Assembly (NCBI RefSeq): GCF_900112265.1
Contig: NZ_FOLO01000009.1
Coordinates: 86,259-150,258, forward strand
Reading direction: 5' to 3'
From: Pseudoalteromonas denitrificans DSM 6059
GTDB taxonomy: Bacteria; Pseudomonadota; Gammaproteobacteria; Enterobacterales; Alteromonadaceae
Length of the DNA: 64,000 nt
The position numbers were made by a program, and so were the translations under genes. This document shows positions 1-9,217 of the stretch, piece after piece. The notes under the pieces were generated by a model. That model saw only the letters and a program-made list of their open reading frames with translations, searched no databases and was not told the DNA's origin. Within the stretch, counting starts at the first letter, position 1. The number at the start of each line of letters is the position of its first letter.

Positions 1-921
1 AAATAATGTATGCATATGCTCTGCTGTTGTAGCTGTTCCTAGTGATGCGACTGCATATTCGATCCCTTGTTCTGATAAGGCAACAACATCCATATAACCT
101 TCAACAATAAGTATTTGTTCTAATTTCTTATGAGCTTGTTTTGCTTCATATAGCCCGTAAAGCTCAAATCCTTTATGAAAAACGCGTGTTTCAGGGGAGT
201 TTAGATATTTAGGTCCATTATTTTTCTCGTTTTCATCATTTGGTATGATGCGACCACCAAAGGCAACGACACGTCCACGTTTATCTTTAATAGGAAACAT
301 TAACCTATCTCGGAAGAAATCAAATGAGCCACCTGATTCTTTTTTTGTTGCTAATTTTAAATCAACTAGTTGTTGTTTTTGTGCTGGATTACGAGCAAAT
401 AAAGCGCATAGACCATCCCATTCAGAAGGGGCATAACCAATTAAATATTTTTGTACTGTTTGTCCACTTAAGCCTCGGCCTTTTATATATTCAATAACTT
501 GTTTTGAGTTTTTATGATGCTTAAGTTGATGGCCAAAATAACGCGCTGTTTGTAGCATTAATTCATAGTCTGACTTTTTTTGATCTAGGCTTATTTCAGG
601 TCCCTTTGAATAACTACCTTGTTCTCTGGGTATTTCTAAATGTAGTGATGATGCTAACTCTTCAACCGCATCTACAAACTCTAACTTTTCATACTCCATT
701 AAAAATGAAATGACATTTCCACTTACACCGCACCCGAAACAATGATAAAACTGTTTTTCTTGGGATACACTAAAAGAAGGCGACTTTTCGCTATGAAATG
801 GGCAGCAGGCCTGATAATTTTTCCCTGCTTTCTTTAGCGTTACGTAAGAATCAATGAGATCGACTATGTCTGTACGAGCAATTAAATCATCAATGAAGTA
901 GCGAGGGATTTTTCCAGCCAT
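1..921 (-). CDS. dnaG: DNA primase DnaG, N-terminal 307 residues (cut by window edge)
   Basis: Primase that makes RNA primers at the replication fork. The frame runs from an ATG at 921 (MAGKIPRYFIDDL) to the window edge without a stop, so roughly the first half of a protein of about 580 residues is present. The CHC2 zinc-finger ligands are visible (C40, H43 in CPFH; C61 and C64 in CFGCG). The RNA-polymerase-like core follows, and the start of the TOPRIM domain is reached with EGYMDVV at about residue 274. It is the distal gene of an rpsU-yqeY-dnaG cluster on the minus strand, and a terminator-like hairpin at 1021-1050 separates it from yqeY. The helicase-binding C-terminus lies outside the window. 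Confidence 0.97.
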   Translation of the reverse strand, partial: MAGKIPRYFIDDLIARTDIVDLIDSYVTLKKAGKNYQACCPFHSEKSPSFSVSQEKQFYHCFGCGVSGNVISFLMEYEKLEFVDAVEELASSLHLEIPREQGSYSKGPEISLDQKKSDYELMLQTARYFGHQLKHHKNSKQVIEYIKGRGLSGQTVQKYLIGYAPSEWDGLCALFARNPAQKQQLVDLKLATKKESGGSFDFFRDRLMFPIKDKRGRVVAFGGRIIPNDENEKNNGPKYLNSPETRVFHKGFELYGLYEAKQAHKKLEQILIVEGYMDVVALSEQGIEYAVASLGTATTAEHMHTLF

Positions 922-1020
922 AAATGTCTAAACCATCAATTTTAAAGTAATAAAATAAAGTAGGATTAATAAAGTGAAGGATAACCAAAAATAGACTTTT
1001 GATCTACGGTTATTAAAATG

Positions 1021-1050
1021 AAAAAACCGAGCTATAGGCTCGGTTTTTAG
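1021..1050 (-). terminator. Terminator/attenuator between yqeY and dnaG
   Basis: On the minus strand AACCGAGCC and GCTCGGTT form a GC-rich stem closed by a short TATA-type loop and followed by TTTTTT. It lies after the yqeY stop and before dnaG, the right position for an attenuator that lowers primase expression relative to S21. An attenuator at the equivalent point is known in the E. coli rpsU-dnaG-rpoD operon. Confidence 0.75.
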
Positions 1051-1073
1051 TAACATTTAAATACAAAGTTACT

Positions 1074-1520
1074 TTATGCGGTTAATTTCTGCTTTATTAA
1101 ACCAGAGATCTTGCCCATATCGGCACGTCCTTCGGCTTGGCTTTTGATTAACCCCATTACTTTACCCATATCTTGCATACCAGCTGCGTTGCAATCAGTA
1201 ATAGCAGTATCGATAAGCGAAAGAATTTCTTCTTCGGTTAAAGGTTTTGGTAAGAAACCTTCAAGAACACTTATTTCATTTGCTTCAATGTCGGCTAAGT
1301 CTTGACGACCTGCTTCATGATACTGATCGTGCGCATCGTTACGTTGCTTGACCATTTTTACTATGATAGATGTTATTTCAGCATCATTCAAAGTAATACG
1401 TTCGTCAATTTCACGTTGCTTTATTGCAGCTAGCGCCATGCGAATTGTACCAAGGCGCAATTTTTCTTTGGCACGCATTGCGTCTTTCATTGCATTTTTT
1501 AGCGTTACTAATAAACTCAT
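1074..1520 (-). CDS. yqeY: GatB/YqeY family protein
   Basis: A 148-residue protein matching the stand-alone GatB/YqeY family, which resembles the tRNA-binding tail of the amidotransferase subunit GatB. The family hallmarks are visible: an N-terminal helical segment with AMRAKEKLRLGTIRMAL, the ISVLEGFLPKPLTEEEI core, and the C-terminal GKVMGLIKSQAEGRADMG region. Its precise role is unknown; a link to tRNA-dependent amidation is a family-level guess. It lies 22 bp downstream of rpsU on the same strand, so co-transcription with S21 is likely. This rpsU-yqeY-dnaG order is common in proteobacteria. Confidence 0.93.
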   Translation of the reverse strand: MSLLVTLKNAMKDAMRAKEKLRLGTIRMALAAIKQREIDERITLNDAEITSIIVKMVKQRNDAHDQYHEAGRQDLADIEANEISVLEGFLPKPLTEEEILSLIDTAITDCNAAGMQDMGKVMGLIKSQAEGRADMGKISGLIKQKLTA

Positions 1521-1542
1521 CTACAAGACTCTGGGAAAAGTT

Positions 1543-1758
1543 TTAGTATAATCTAACGCGACGTGCATTTTCGCGAGATAATTTTTTCATAAGACGTTTA
1601 ACAGCTGCAGCTTTTTTACGCTTACGTTCTGCAGTTGGCTTTTCATAGTGCTCACGACGACGAACTTCTGAAAGGATACCTGCTTTTTCACATGAACGTT
1701 TAAAACGACGTAATGCAACGTCAAACGGTTCGTTTTCTCTTACTTTGATTACTGGCAT
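1543..1758 (-). CDS. rpsU: 30S ribosomal protein S21
   Basis: A 71-residue basic protein of the usual S21 length. It starts [21 protein letters not shown] and has the Lys/Arg-rich C-terminus ([15 protein letters not shown]). S21 binds the 3' end of 16S rRNA in the small subunit and assists initiation. It is the first gene of the minus-strand cluster with yqeY and dnaG, and it has a sigma70-type promoter about 110 bp upstream. tsaD is transcribed divergently from the other side of the same intergenic region, the classical arrangement in gammaproteobacteria. Confidence 0.98.
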   Translation of the reverse strand: MPVIKVRENEPFDVALRRFKRSCEKAGILSEVRRREHYEKPTAERKRKKAAAVKRLMKKLSRENARRVRLY

Positions 1759-1869
1759 TAAAAATCACCTAATAGCTAATGAGATCTACTCATACCGATC
1801 AATAAATGACCGTTTGGTTTAAAAATGGTGCGGTATTGTAATCCGAATCACCTTTTAATGTAAAGTCTA

Positions 1870-1899
1870 ATTATAGTAAATAATAAACAAAGCTGGCAA
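1870..1899 (-). promoter_or_regulatory. Predicted sigma70 promoter of rpsU
   Basis: On the minus strand TTGCCA (1899-1894) and a consensus TATAAT (1875-1870) are separated by 18 bp, about 110 bp upstream of the rpsU ATG. This is by eye only. Confidence 0.55.
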
Positions 1900-1977
1900 A
1901 ATTAAATCAAGTCAGTAAAATTGCGCTCTGATTATAATATTTGACTCTAATAATGAGTATCTCGGGAGCAACTAATA

Positions 1978-3003
1978 ATGCGTATTTTAGGTATTGAATC
2001 CTCATGTGATGAAACAGGGATCGCAATCTATGATGATGAAAAAGGATTATTAGCACATCAACTATATAGCCAAATAAAGTTACATGCTGATTATGGTGGT
2101 GTAGTGCCGGAGTTAGCTTCAAGAGATCATATTCGAAAAACCTTACCTTTAATTGATGCTGCTTTTAAAGAAGCTAATTGTACTGCAGAAGATTTAGATG
2201 GGATTGCTTTTACTGCCGGACCTGGTTTAGTGGGGGCTATTTTAGTTGGCTCTTCTATTGGTCGTTCTCTTGCTTTTGGTTGGGATATACCCTCTGTTGC
2301 CGTACATCATATGGAAGGTCATTTATTAGCACCTATGCTTGAAGATAATAAACCTGAATTTCCTTTTGTGGCCTTACTGGTTTCAGGTGGACACACTTTA
2401 TTGGTTGAAGTTAAGGGCATTGGACAGTATCAAATTTTAGGCGAATCTGTTGATGATGCTGCAGGAGAAGCCTTTGATAAAACAGCTAAACTTTTAGGTT
2501 TAGACTATCCTGGAGGACCATTACTGGCAAAGCTTGCAGAGCAAGGAAAATCTAAACGCTTTGTATTTCCACGCCCAATGACAACTAAACCTGGACTAGA
2601 TTTCAGTTTTAGTGGTTTAAAAACGGCGGCAGCGAATACCATAAGAGAGCAAGGTGGTGTTGAAAAATGTGATCAGCAGACTAAAGCAGATATTGCACAT
2701 GCATTTCAAACAGCAGTGGTAGACACTTTAGCAATAAAATGTAAACGCGCTTTAAAACAAACAGGTATTAATCGCTTAGTCATAGCAGGTGGTGTAAGTG
2801 CAAATAAAGATTTAAGAGAAAAATTTGAACGTATAATGCAAGGTATGCAAGGTGAAGTCTTTTATCCGAGAACAGAGTTTTGTACCGATAACGGTGCAAT
2901 GATCGCTTATGCTGGTATGCAAAGGTTAAAAGCAAAACAGTATGCACCGATGGACATGAAAGCATACCCAAGGTGGCCAATTGATAGTTTGGAAGCCATT
3001 TAA
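1978..3003 (+). CDS. tsaD: tRNA N6-adenosine threonylcarbamoyltransferase TsaD
   Basis: Catalytic subunit of the t6A37 pathway, transferring threonylcarbamoyl from TC-AMP to A37 of ANN-decoding tRNAs together with TsaB and TsaE. The 341 residues match the usual length. The N-terminal [15 protein letters not shown] motif and the metal-binding HxxxH at H111 and H115 (HHMEGH) are intact, as are the ASKHA-type segments ([31 protein letters not shown]). The start at 1978 has a GGGAG ribosome-binding site about 10 bp upstream. It is divergent from rpsU and ends one base before the convergent plsY stop. Confidence 0.98.
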   Translation: MRILGIESSCDETGIAIYDDEKGLLAHQLYSQIKLHADYGGVVPELASRDHIRKTLPLIDAAFKEANCTAEDLDGIAFTAGPGLVGAILVGSSIGRSLAFGWDIPSVAVHHMEGHLLAPMLEDNKPEFPFVALLVSGGHTLLVEVKGIGQYQILGESVDDAAGEAFDKTAKLLGLDYPGGPLLAKLAEQGKSKRFVFPRPMTTKPGLDFSFSGLKTAAANTIREQGGVEKCDQQTKADIAHAFQTAVVDTLAIKCKRALKQTGINRLVIAGGVSANKDLREKFERIMQGMQGEVFYPRTEFCTDNGAMIAYAGMQRLKAKQYAPMDMKAYPRWPIDSLEAI

Positions 3004-3591
3004 CTATATTTTTTTATCTTTAATTTTAGGTTCTTCGCCTTTGAATAAACGTATAATATTTTCTTTATGGCGAAGGATAATTAAAATGCTGAGCATTAAA
3101 ACTGGTATTGTGTAAAGCGGTTTAATAAACCAGGTATAAATGGGTGCGATTGCAACAGTTAACAGTGCTGCCAATGATGAATAACCGCTTAGCCAAACTA
3201 TGAACACCCAAGTCAACACTAATAATCCAGCTAATGATAAACCTATAGGTAACATCGTTCCAAAGGCTGTTGCGACAGCTTTTCCACCTTTAAAACCAAA
3301 AAATAGCGGGTACATGTGACCAAGGCAAGCTGCTATACCAATAAAGCCTAAATAAATGGGCTCTACTTTTAAAAAATAGGCTCCCCAAACAGGGATGGTT
3401 CCTTTAAGTATGTCAAAGGTTAAAACTAGAGCAGCAGGTAGTTTTCCACCTAAACGGTAAATATTTGTTGCACCAGGGTTTTTAGAGCCAAAATGTCTAG
3501 GATCGGGTAACATAAATAGCTTGCTGATCAAAATTGCAGAAGAGATTGACCCTAATAGGTATGCAAATATGAATATCAATCCGGCTATCAC
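3004..3591 (-). CDS. plsY: Acyl-phosphate:glycerol-3-phosphate acyltransferase PlsY
   Basis: Inner-membrane enzyme that acylates glycerol-3-phosphate with acyl-phosphate to make lysophosphatidate. The 195 residues are strongly hydrophobic, with about five membrane segments. The three conserved PlsY cytoplasmic motifs are visible: [25 protein letters not shown] and [13 protein letters not shown]. The gene converges with tsaD with no gap and is divergent from folB. The tsaD/plsY/folB neighbourhood is typical of gammaproteobacteria. Confidence 0.96.
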   Translation of the reverse strand: MIAGLIFIFAYLLGSISSAILISKLFMLPDPRHFGSKNPGATNIYRLGGKLPAALVLTFDILKGTIPVWGAYFLKVEPIYLGFIGIAACLGHMYPLFFGFKGGKAVATAFGTMLPIGLSLAGLLVLTWVFIVWLSGYSSLAALLTVAIAPIYTWFIKPLYTIPVLMLSILIILRHKENIIRLFKGEEPKIKDKKI

Positions 3592-3785
3592 TGTAATCCT
3601 TATATTTAAATTTGTAAAATTGGGCTATCATCAGCCGCATATTTTATAGATTGGCGGCAGGGTACGTAAAATTCATTTAAAAAGGTATCCGACCAGCTAA
3701 GTTTAGCGCAGTTACAACTAAATAACCTTAAGATAATTATGGGTTATATTATAGCGCATCATCATATTGTAAGAGTATGCCACAT

Positions 3786-4151
3786 ATGGATAAAGTATTT
3801 ATAACCCAATTGCATGTTGATACTATTATCGGCGTTTATGACTTTGAAAAAGAAACGGAACAAAGTTTATTTTTTGATATCGAAATGCTGACTGATATTC
3901 GCGCAGCTGCCAACTCAGATGACATTAATGATACTGTTGATTATGCAGTTGTAAGCGAGCGTATTATTAAACATGTAAAAGCGAAACCTGTTGAACTGTT
4001 GGAAACGTTAGTTGAGCAAATTGCTGAATTTATTTTAACTGAGTTTAATGTAACCCAAGTTAAAGTTCGTGTGAGCAAACCCGCTGCAGTTAAAGCTGCG
4101 GTGACTGTAGGAGTTGAAATTATTCGCTCTGTAAAAGATTTTAAAAAGTAG
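3786..4151 (+). CDS. folB: Dihydroneopterin aldolase FolB
   Basis: Folate-pathway enzyme that converts 7,8-dihydroneopterin to 6-hydroxymethyl-dihydropterin. The 121-residue product beginning MDKVFITQLHVDTIIG aligns with the usual FolB start. An in-frame ATG at 3777 sits only 1 nt after an AAGAG, whereas 3786 is 10 nt after it, so 3786 was chosen. The catalytic-type segments IGVYDFEKE, DYAVVSERI and ETLVEQIAE are present. It is followed 14 bp later by folK, the next enzyme of the pathway. Confidence 0.95.
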   Translation: MDKVFITQLHVDTIIGVYDFEKETEQSLFFDIEMLTDIRAAANSDDINDTVDYAVVSERIIKHVKAKPVELLETLVEQIAEFILTEFNVTQVKVRVSKPAAVKAAVTVGVEIIRSVKDFKK

Positions 4152-4165
4152 GGTAAATCAGGCTC

Positions 4166-4654
4166 ATGGCACAAATATTTATAAGCATAGGTTCAAATGT
4201 TAATAAAGAAATAAATGTTATTAACTCAATTAAAACGTTAAAAGCATATTTTCCAGGTTTATCTTGTTCGTCAGTATTTGAAAGTGAATCAATTGGTTTC
4301 GATGGCAATAATTTCTATAACTTAGTTGCGGCTGCAAAAACAGAACTGCCTTTATTTGAGGTGTGTTTGCTATTAAAAAAAATAGAACGAGACAATGGAA
4401 GGTTACATAACGATAAAAAATTTAGTCCAAGAACATTAGATTTAGATTTGTTATTTTTTGATGATGTTATTTGTGATGAACCTGCGCAGTTACCTAGAGA
4501 TGAAATTACTAAAAATGCTTTCGTTTTGTGGCCATTAGCTGAGCTTGCACCTGAGTTTATACACCCAATTAATAATTTATCAATTGCTGAAATTTGGCAA
4601 GGTTATGATAAAACGAAGCAAAAACTATGGAAAGTGGAGTTATCTTTTAAATGA
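4166..4654 (+). CDS. folK: 2-amino-4-hydroxy-6-hydroxymethyldihydropteridine pyrophosphokinase FolK
   Basis: Transfers pyrophosphate from ATP to the pterin made by FolB. It has 162 residues, near the family length. The HPPK signature is visible: SIGSN at the N-terminus, the [13 protein letters not shown] loop, and [13 protein letters not shown] with the two Mg-binding aspartates of the DLD motif. It overlaps uppP by an ATGA (folK stop 4654, uppP start 4651), indicating a folB-folK-uppP transcription unit. Confidence 0.96.
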   Translation: MAQIFISIGSNVNKEINVINSIKTLKAYFPGLSCSSVFESESIGFDGNNFYNLVAAAKTELPLFEVCLLLKKIERDNGRLHNDKKFSPRTLDLDLLFFDDVICDEPAQLPRDEITKNAFVLWPLAELAPEFIHPINNLSIAEIWQGYDKTKQKLWKVELSFK

Positions 4655-5454
4655 GTCTTATAGAAATAATCGTATTAGCATTAATTCAAGGTTTTACTGA
4701 GTTTTTACCTATCTCAAGTTCTGCTCACTTATTACTACCTTCACAGGTTTTTGGTTGGCAAGATCAAGGTCTCGCATTTGATATTGCTGTTCATGTCGGT
4801 ACTTTAGTTGCTGTAATTTTCTATTTTAGAAAAGAAGTTGTGGATATTTTATCCGCGTGGTTTAAATCTTTTGGCTCCCAAGGTGCAACTGATGATAGTA
4901 AGCTAGGTTGGTGGATAATACTGGGAACAATTCCGGCTGCTTTAATTGGCTATTTAGCAAAAGACTTTGTAGAGATTTACTTACGCAGTGCTTGGGTTAT
5001 TGCTATTACAACTATTATTTTTGGTTTATTACTTTGGTATGCAGATGTAAAAGGAAAACAAATAAAGACAATTTATCAACTTAATTGGAAGTCTGCGTTA
5101 ATTTTAGGTTTTTCACAAGCTGTTGCTGCTGTGTTTCCGGGAACATCTCGCTCGGGTATCACTATGACAGCAGGTTTAATGCTAGGATTAAATAAAGAAA
5201 GTGCTGCGCGCTTTTCATTTTTATTGGCTATTCCAATTATTTCCATGATGGGTTTGTATTATAGTCTAGAGCTAGCTCTGAGTGATGAAGTTGTTGACTG
5301 GTCTACTTTAGGCATAGGCGCTTTTTTATCATTTATTTCAGCTTATGCTTGTATTTTTTTATTTTTAAAAATAATTGAACGCATGGGAATGATGCCATTT
5401 GTAATTTATCGATTACTATTAGGAATAGGGTTATTTATTTTTTTACTTTATTAA
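4651..5454 (+). CDS. uppP: Undecaprenyl-diphosphatase UppP (BacA)
   Basis: Integral membrane phosphatase that recycles undecaprenyl diphosphate for peptidoglycan and O-antigen synthesis. The 267 residues have about seven or eight hydrophobic segments. Both conserved motifs are present: [17 protein letters not shown] near the N-terminus, with the catalytic glutamate, and [10 protein letters not shown] in the second half. It is translationally coupled to folK by a 4-bp overlap. A weak hairpin follows at 5460-5480. Confidence 0.97.
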   Translation: MSLIEIIVLALIQGFTEFLPISSSAHLLLPSQVFGWQDQGLAFDIAVHVGTLVAVIFYFRKEVVDILSAWFKSFGSQGATDDSKLGWWIILGTIPAALIGYLAKDFVEIYLRSAWVIAITTIIFGLLLWYADVKGKQIKTIYQLNWKSALILGFSQAVAAVFPGTSRSGITMTAGLMLGLNKESAARFSFLLAIPIISMMGLYYSLELALSDEVVDWSTLGIGAFLSFISAYACIFLFLKIIERMGMMPFVIYRLLLGIGLFIFLLY

Positions 5455-5459
5455 ATTGA

Positions 5460-5480
5460 TATACCCATTTAGTGGGTATT
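5460..5480 (+). terminator. Weak hairpin after uppP
   Basis: ATACCCA and TGGGTAT form a 7-bp stem with a TTTAG loop followed by a short pyrimidine-rich stretch (TTCTCTC). It may be a weak terminator. The T-run is poor. Confidence 0.4.
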
Positions 5481-5557
5481 TCTCTCGTTAAATTAAATGG
5501 TATAAAAGCTTTAAGGGAGCTATTCCTTAGAGCTTTAAGGATTGTTAAGGGATCATA

Positions 5558-6148
5558 ATGACAAAGTTTTCGTTTTTTAAAATTATTTTAATTGTTTTGA
5601 TATCCGTTATTTTATTCGCTTGTAGCAATCCCGCTAATGATTTAAAAGAACGTAGGGTTGTTGCTATAAGTAATCCTCAACTTATTATCTCGAGAGCCAC
5701 CCCTTTAACTTGGTATGCCGATTTTAAAATTCATTCTGGCACTGAAAAGCCAACAGTAAAAGAACAATCTGATAAATCTGAATTTACACAACTTATTCAG
5801 CAACAAATAGAACAGGAAATTATTGGAAAAGGATTCAATTTTAATACTAAACCTCAGATAACATTAAAGGAAACTCAGTATCAGGTTGTTGCATTAGCTG
5901 TTGCGGGCGATAATATCACAAGCTCAGAGTACCTAGACTTATTCAATCTCTTTCCTGAACTCAGTTATGATAGTGATTTAAGTGAAGGTACTTTAATTGT
6001 TGCTATTGTAGATCCTGTACAAAAAAAAGCGGCATGGAGAGGGTCAGTTCAAATTTTATTAGAGCCTAATTTAGATAAAAAGGCTCGAATAAAACGCATT
6101 TCAACTTCAGTTACTAAATTATTAAAAAGTTTAAAACCAACTGAATAA
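5558..6148 (+). CDS. DUF4136-like lipoprotein
   Basis: A 196-residue predicted lipoprotein. It has a hydrophobic signal sequence ending in a lipobox (LFAC, cysteine at about residue 22). The remainder resembles DUF4136 proteins: an N-terminal TWYADFKI strand and a C-terminal SEGTLIVAIVDPVQKKAAWRGS segment, which in that family reads as a GTLxIDxVD...WRG signature. Function is unknown; family members are periplasm-facing lipoproteins. It follows uppP after a 103-bp gap and converges with cca, with 11 bp between the stops. Confidence 0.75.
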   Translation: MTKFSFFKIILIVLISVILFACSNPANDLKERRVVAISNPQLIISRATPLTWYADFKIHSGTEKPTVKEQSDKSEFTQLIQQQIEQEIIGKGFNFNTKPQITLKETQYQVVALAVAGDNITSSEYLDLFNLFPELSYDSDLSEGTLIVAIVDPVQKKAAWRGSVQILLEPNLDKKARIKRISTSVTKLLKSLKPTE

Positions 6149-6159
6149 GAAGCACTATC

Positions 6160-7263
6160 TCACTTATTTAAAGCATTTGTTAATTGAACAAGTCTTTCTT
6201 GTATGATTGCTTTTCCGATGTCTGGACCTTTGATACCTTTTTCTAAAAATTGTTTTGCTGAGATTTTAGAAGCAAGTTTATAACAGTTTTTTAATATATC
6301 CTGTTTATTTTGCGTGAATAGCTCGTTGTGCTGCATAGAGAGTATTAAACGATTAAAACGTTCATATCTGCGCCAAACATCTAATTGATTAAATAGCTCT
6401 AAAATTTGATTTGCATTTAATCGCTCAACTTTTAATAAACGCTCCTGATGAGTACTTTTAAGGATTAATAGTTCTTTATATTGATTTGGTATTTTTAATT
6501 CAGAGACTAATTGTTTTATTTTATCCGGTGTTAGAAATTCAGCCAACTGGCTAAAACAGATATCATTTTGAGCATTAGGGTTATTTAATCTTTGTTTTAA
6601 TAATTTTAGTTTTGCATTACGAAATAATGTTGAAAGTGAAGGCGCGACACAAGAGAATGCATTTATAGAGTTGAGAACGTCTAAAAAAGTAAATAAATTA
6701 CCATCGCTTAATGTTTTATCAAATTCCATCCATACACGTTCAGGTGTTAATGCACTTAGCTCTTCACTCTGAACCATATGAGCCATTAATCTTAGGGTTT
6801 CATCCGCTATGGTAAAGCCCATACTATGGTAACGCGCCGCAAAACGGGCGACTCTGAGTACACGTAGCGGATCTTCACTAAATGCACTAGATACATGACG
6901 TAATTGTTTATTTTCTAAATCTTTAAGACCACCATGAGGGTCGATAAGCTTACCAGTATCATCTTGAGCAATGGCATTAACGGTTAAGTCTCGTCGAATT
7001 AAATCTTCTTCAAGTGTGATACTAGGATTAAAATCACAAATAAAGCCGGTATAACCTTGGCCTTGTTTTTTTTCTGTTCGTGCTAAAGCATGTTCATCTT
7101 TGGTTTTTGGATGCAAAAAAACAGGGAAATCTTTTCCGACTTGTGTATAACCTTTTTTGATCATGTCATCAATGGTTGCACCTATAACAACATAATCTCG
7201 TTCTATTATTTTCCTATTAAGGAGCGAGTCTCTTACAGCTCCGCCTACGAGATAAGTTTTCAT
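6160..7263 (-). CDS. cca: CCA-adding tRNA nucleotidyltransferase
   Basis: Adds or repairs the 3'-CCA of tRNAs. The product has 367 residues from the ATG at 7263, which gives the canonical [15 protein letters not shown]. An ATG four codons upstream is possible but atypical. The class II head and neck are clear: [28 protein letters not shown], and [16 protein letters not shown]. The C-terminal part is shorter than the 412-residue E. coli enzyme, and no HD phosphohydrolase motif (HDLGK-type) can be seen where that domain should be, so the extra phosphatase activity is probably absent. It converges with the DUF4136 lipoprotein gene. Confidence 0.93.
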   Translation of the reverse strand: MKTYLVGGAVRDSLLNRKIIERDYVVIGATIDDMIKKGYTQVGKDFPVFLHPKTKDEHALARTEKKQGQGYTGFICDFNPSITLEEDLIRRDLTVNAIAQDDTGKLIDPHGGLKDLENKQLRHVSSAFSEDPLRVLRVARFAARYHSMGFTIADETLRLMAHMVQSEELSALTPERVWMEFDKTLSDGNLFTFLDVLNSINAFSCVAPSLSTLFRNAKLKLLKQRLNNPNAQNDICFSQLAEFLTPDKIKQLVSELKIPNQYKELLILKSTHQERLLKVERLNANQILELFNQLDVWRRYERFNRLILSMQHNELFTQNKQDILKNCYKLASKISAKQFLEKGIKGPDIGKAIIQERLVQLTNALNK

Positions 7264-7391
7264 TTTATTATTCAAATCAGTTATTGATGTGAGTATTTTA
7301 TCAGATTAACTTAATGTTTTAAGTTTGTTGTTTTTTTGTTGTCTGTTTTTTGTCATTATATGCCTGATTTTGTTCATTAGGATGTGTATTT

Positions 7392-8300
7392 GTGTATTTA
7401 AGCTTTTTTGGTTTAGTAGAAAAACCTTTTTCTATTGCACCTAATCCAGAATATTTATTTTTAAGTGACCGACATAAAGAAGCTTTAGCACATTTAACTT
7501 TTGGTTTAGGTGATGCGGGAGGGTTTGTATTACTCACGGGAGAAGTCGGTACTGGAAAAACAACCGTGACTCGGTGCATGTTAGCTGAGTTACCTGATTC
7601 AACTCAGGTCGCTTTTGTGCTAAATCCTTCTTTATCTGAACTTGAATTACTGGCTAGTATTTGTGATGAGCTGCGTATTAGATATAAAAAATCGGATGCA
7701 ACACTTAAAAATTTAACAGATAAAATAAAAAATAGATTATTAAAAAATCATCAAAAAGGGGGCCATACTATGCTTATCATAGATGAAGCACAGCATTTGG
7801 CTCCAGCTGTTTTAGAGCAATTAAGGCTACTTACTAACTTAGAAACAAATCAAAAAAAATTACTACAAATCATTTTAGTTGGTCAGCCAGAGTTACAACA
7901 ATTATTAAAACGTAATGAGCTACGTCAACTCGCACAAAGGATCACGGCTAGGTATCATTTACTGCCTTTAACAGAAGCGCAAGTTTTTGCTTATATTGAA
8001 CATAGATTAAATAAGGCCGGTACTGACTCACCTATTTTTGCTTCTAACTCTATTAAAATGATCCATCAGTTAACTGCGGGCATTCCTCGATTAATTAATT
8101 TATTATGTGATAGGGCATTGATGGGAGCATTTGCAAGTCAGCAGTTACATGTTAATAAAATGATTATTAAACAAGCTGCTATTGAGGTTTTACCTTTACA
8201 GCCAGAACAAGAAACAAGAAATTTAATTTCTCCGGTGATATTATCCATGGCTGCGATAATATGCATTACTTTAGGTTTTGCTTTGTCTTTTATTTTTTAA
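7392..8300 (+). CDS. ExeA/GspA (MshM)-family AAA ATPase
   Basis: A 302-residue ATPase of the ExeA/GspA family, which in the Aeromonas type II secretion system helps place the secretin through the peptidoglycan, and in MSHA pilus loci is called MshM. The GTG start gives YLSFFGLVEKPFSIAPNP, the standard family beginning. Walker A GEVGTGKTT lies at about residues 49-57, Walker B LIIDEAQHL at about 126-134. There is a single C-terminal membrane segment at about residues 282-301. No periplasmic peptidoglycan-binding domain is present, unlike full ExeA. It is followed 11 bp later by its GspB-like partner. Confidence 0.88.
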   Translation: MYLSFFGLVEKPFSIAPNPEYLFLSDRHKEALAHLTFGLGDAGGFVLLTGEVGTGKTTVTRCMLAELPDSTQVAFVLNPSLSELELLASICDELRIRYKKSDATLKNLTDKIKNRLLKNHQKGGHTMLIIDEAQHLAPAVLEQLRLLTNLETNQKKLLQIILVGQPELQQLLKRNELRQLAQRITARYHLLPLTEAQVFAYIEHRLNKAGTDSPIFASNSIKMIHQLTAGIPRLINLLCDRALMGAFASQQLHVNKMIIKQAAIEVLPLQPEQETRNLISPVILSMAAIICITLGFALSFIF

Positions 8301-8311
8301 ACGAGAATTAC

Positions 8312-9187
8312 ATGTCATATTTATTGGATGCATTAAAACAATCGGAGCAAGGTGAAGTTAGCCGTACTGAGCAGTACCGTTCAAGAACTGATGGTCAATA
8401 TGTTCAACAAAAGGATTTAAAATTTTATCGTAATCTCACATTTTCTCTTATTGCAGTTTTAGCTATTTTATTTACACTTGTAATAGGTTTTTTAGCGGGT
8501 AGATGGTTTCAAGAAACAAAAATTCAAGATACTTTTGTAAAACAGCCTAGTATCTCTGAAAATACGAATAAACAAATTGCTCCAATATTACAACAACCTT
8601 CAACCCAAGCTCTGCCTGTTCAGGTTCAACCTATTTTAGTACAGCAAGCAATGCCTACACAGTATCAATTAGTACCAGTTAGTAATATGAAGAATACTTT
8701 GCAGCTGAATCAAAACTCTCAAGTACCAGTGCAGGCATACACAAGCTCAAAACCGCTTGATTACAGTCAATATAAAGTTGTTGGTAAACCAATTGAAAAA
8801 CCAGACTCTGAAGATAATAAATCAAATGAAAGTGAAGAGTTAGCTCAGTTACCAGCTTCTCTGAAAGCTGCATTTGCAAATGCAGTTGCTGCTACTGAAA
8901 ATGATGATGAATACGAAGTAACAACTGCGACAAATAATTCTGCAATGGCACAACCAATTCAATTATTACCGGATGTGATCCAAAGTTTAGTTCCAGCCCT
9001 TAGCTACCAAGCACATGTATATGCAACTGAAGCCGATAGGCGTTGGATTAAATTAAATAATACTGAATTATATGAGGGGGATAGCTTAGGGCCATTGAAA
9101 GTTTTAGAAATAGCACCAGAGATAACACTTATGAGTATAGAAGGATATCGTTTTAGTTTGCCTGCTATGGACGATTGGCAACCTTAA
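8312..9187 (+). CDS. GspB/ExeB-like general secretion protein B
   Basis: A 291-residue bitopic membrane protein. The start MSYLLDALKQSE at 8312 is the conserved GspB/ExeB beginning; a longer reading from 8261 would overlap the upstream gene and is not supported. It has a short cytoplasmic head, one membrane helix at about residues 44-66, a long Gln/Pro/Ser-rich linker, and a C-terminal GspB domain (LSYQAHVYATEADRRWIKLN ... FSLPAMDDW). Family members form a complex with the ExeA ATPase to assemble the secretin. No other type II secretion genes are in this window, so the partner secretin is elsewhere. Confidence 0.85.
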   Translation: MSYLLDALKQSEQGEVSRTEQYRSRTDGQYVQQKDLKFYRNLTFSLIAVLAILFTLVIGFLAGRWFQETKIQDTFVKQPSISENTNKQIAPILQQPSTQALPVQVQPILVQQAMPTQYQLVPVSNMKNTLQLNQNSQVPVQAYTSSKPLDYSQYKVVGKPIEKPDSEDNKSNESEELAQLPASLKAAFANAVAATENDDEYEVTTATNNSAMAQPIQLLPDVIQSLVPALSYQAHVYATEADRRWIKLNNTELYEGDSLGPLKVLEIAPEITLMSIEGYRFSLPAMDDWQP

Positions 9188-9217
9188 ACTTTGCTGATGT
9201 TTTGAGAGATAGGTATT

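Noticed and set aside
8261..8311. Extending the GspB-like gene to an ATG at 8261
   Set aside because: The added residues overlap the end of the ATPase gene in another frame, and the family start MSYLLDAL is at 8312.
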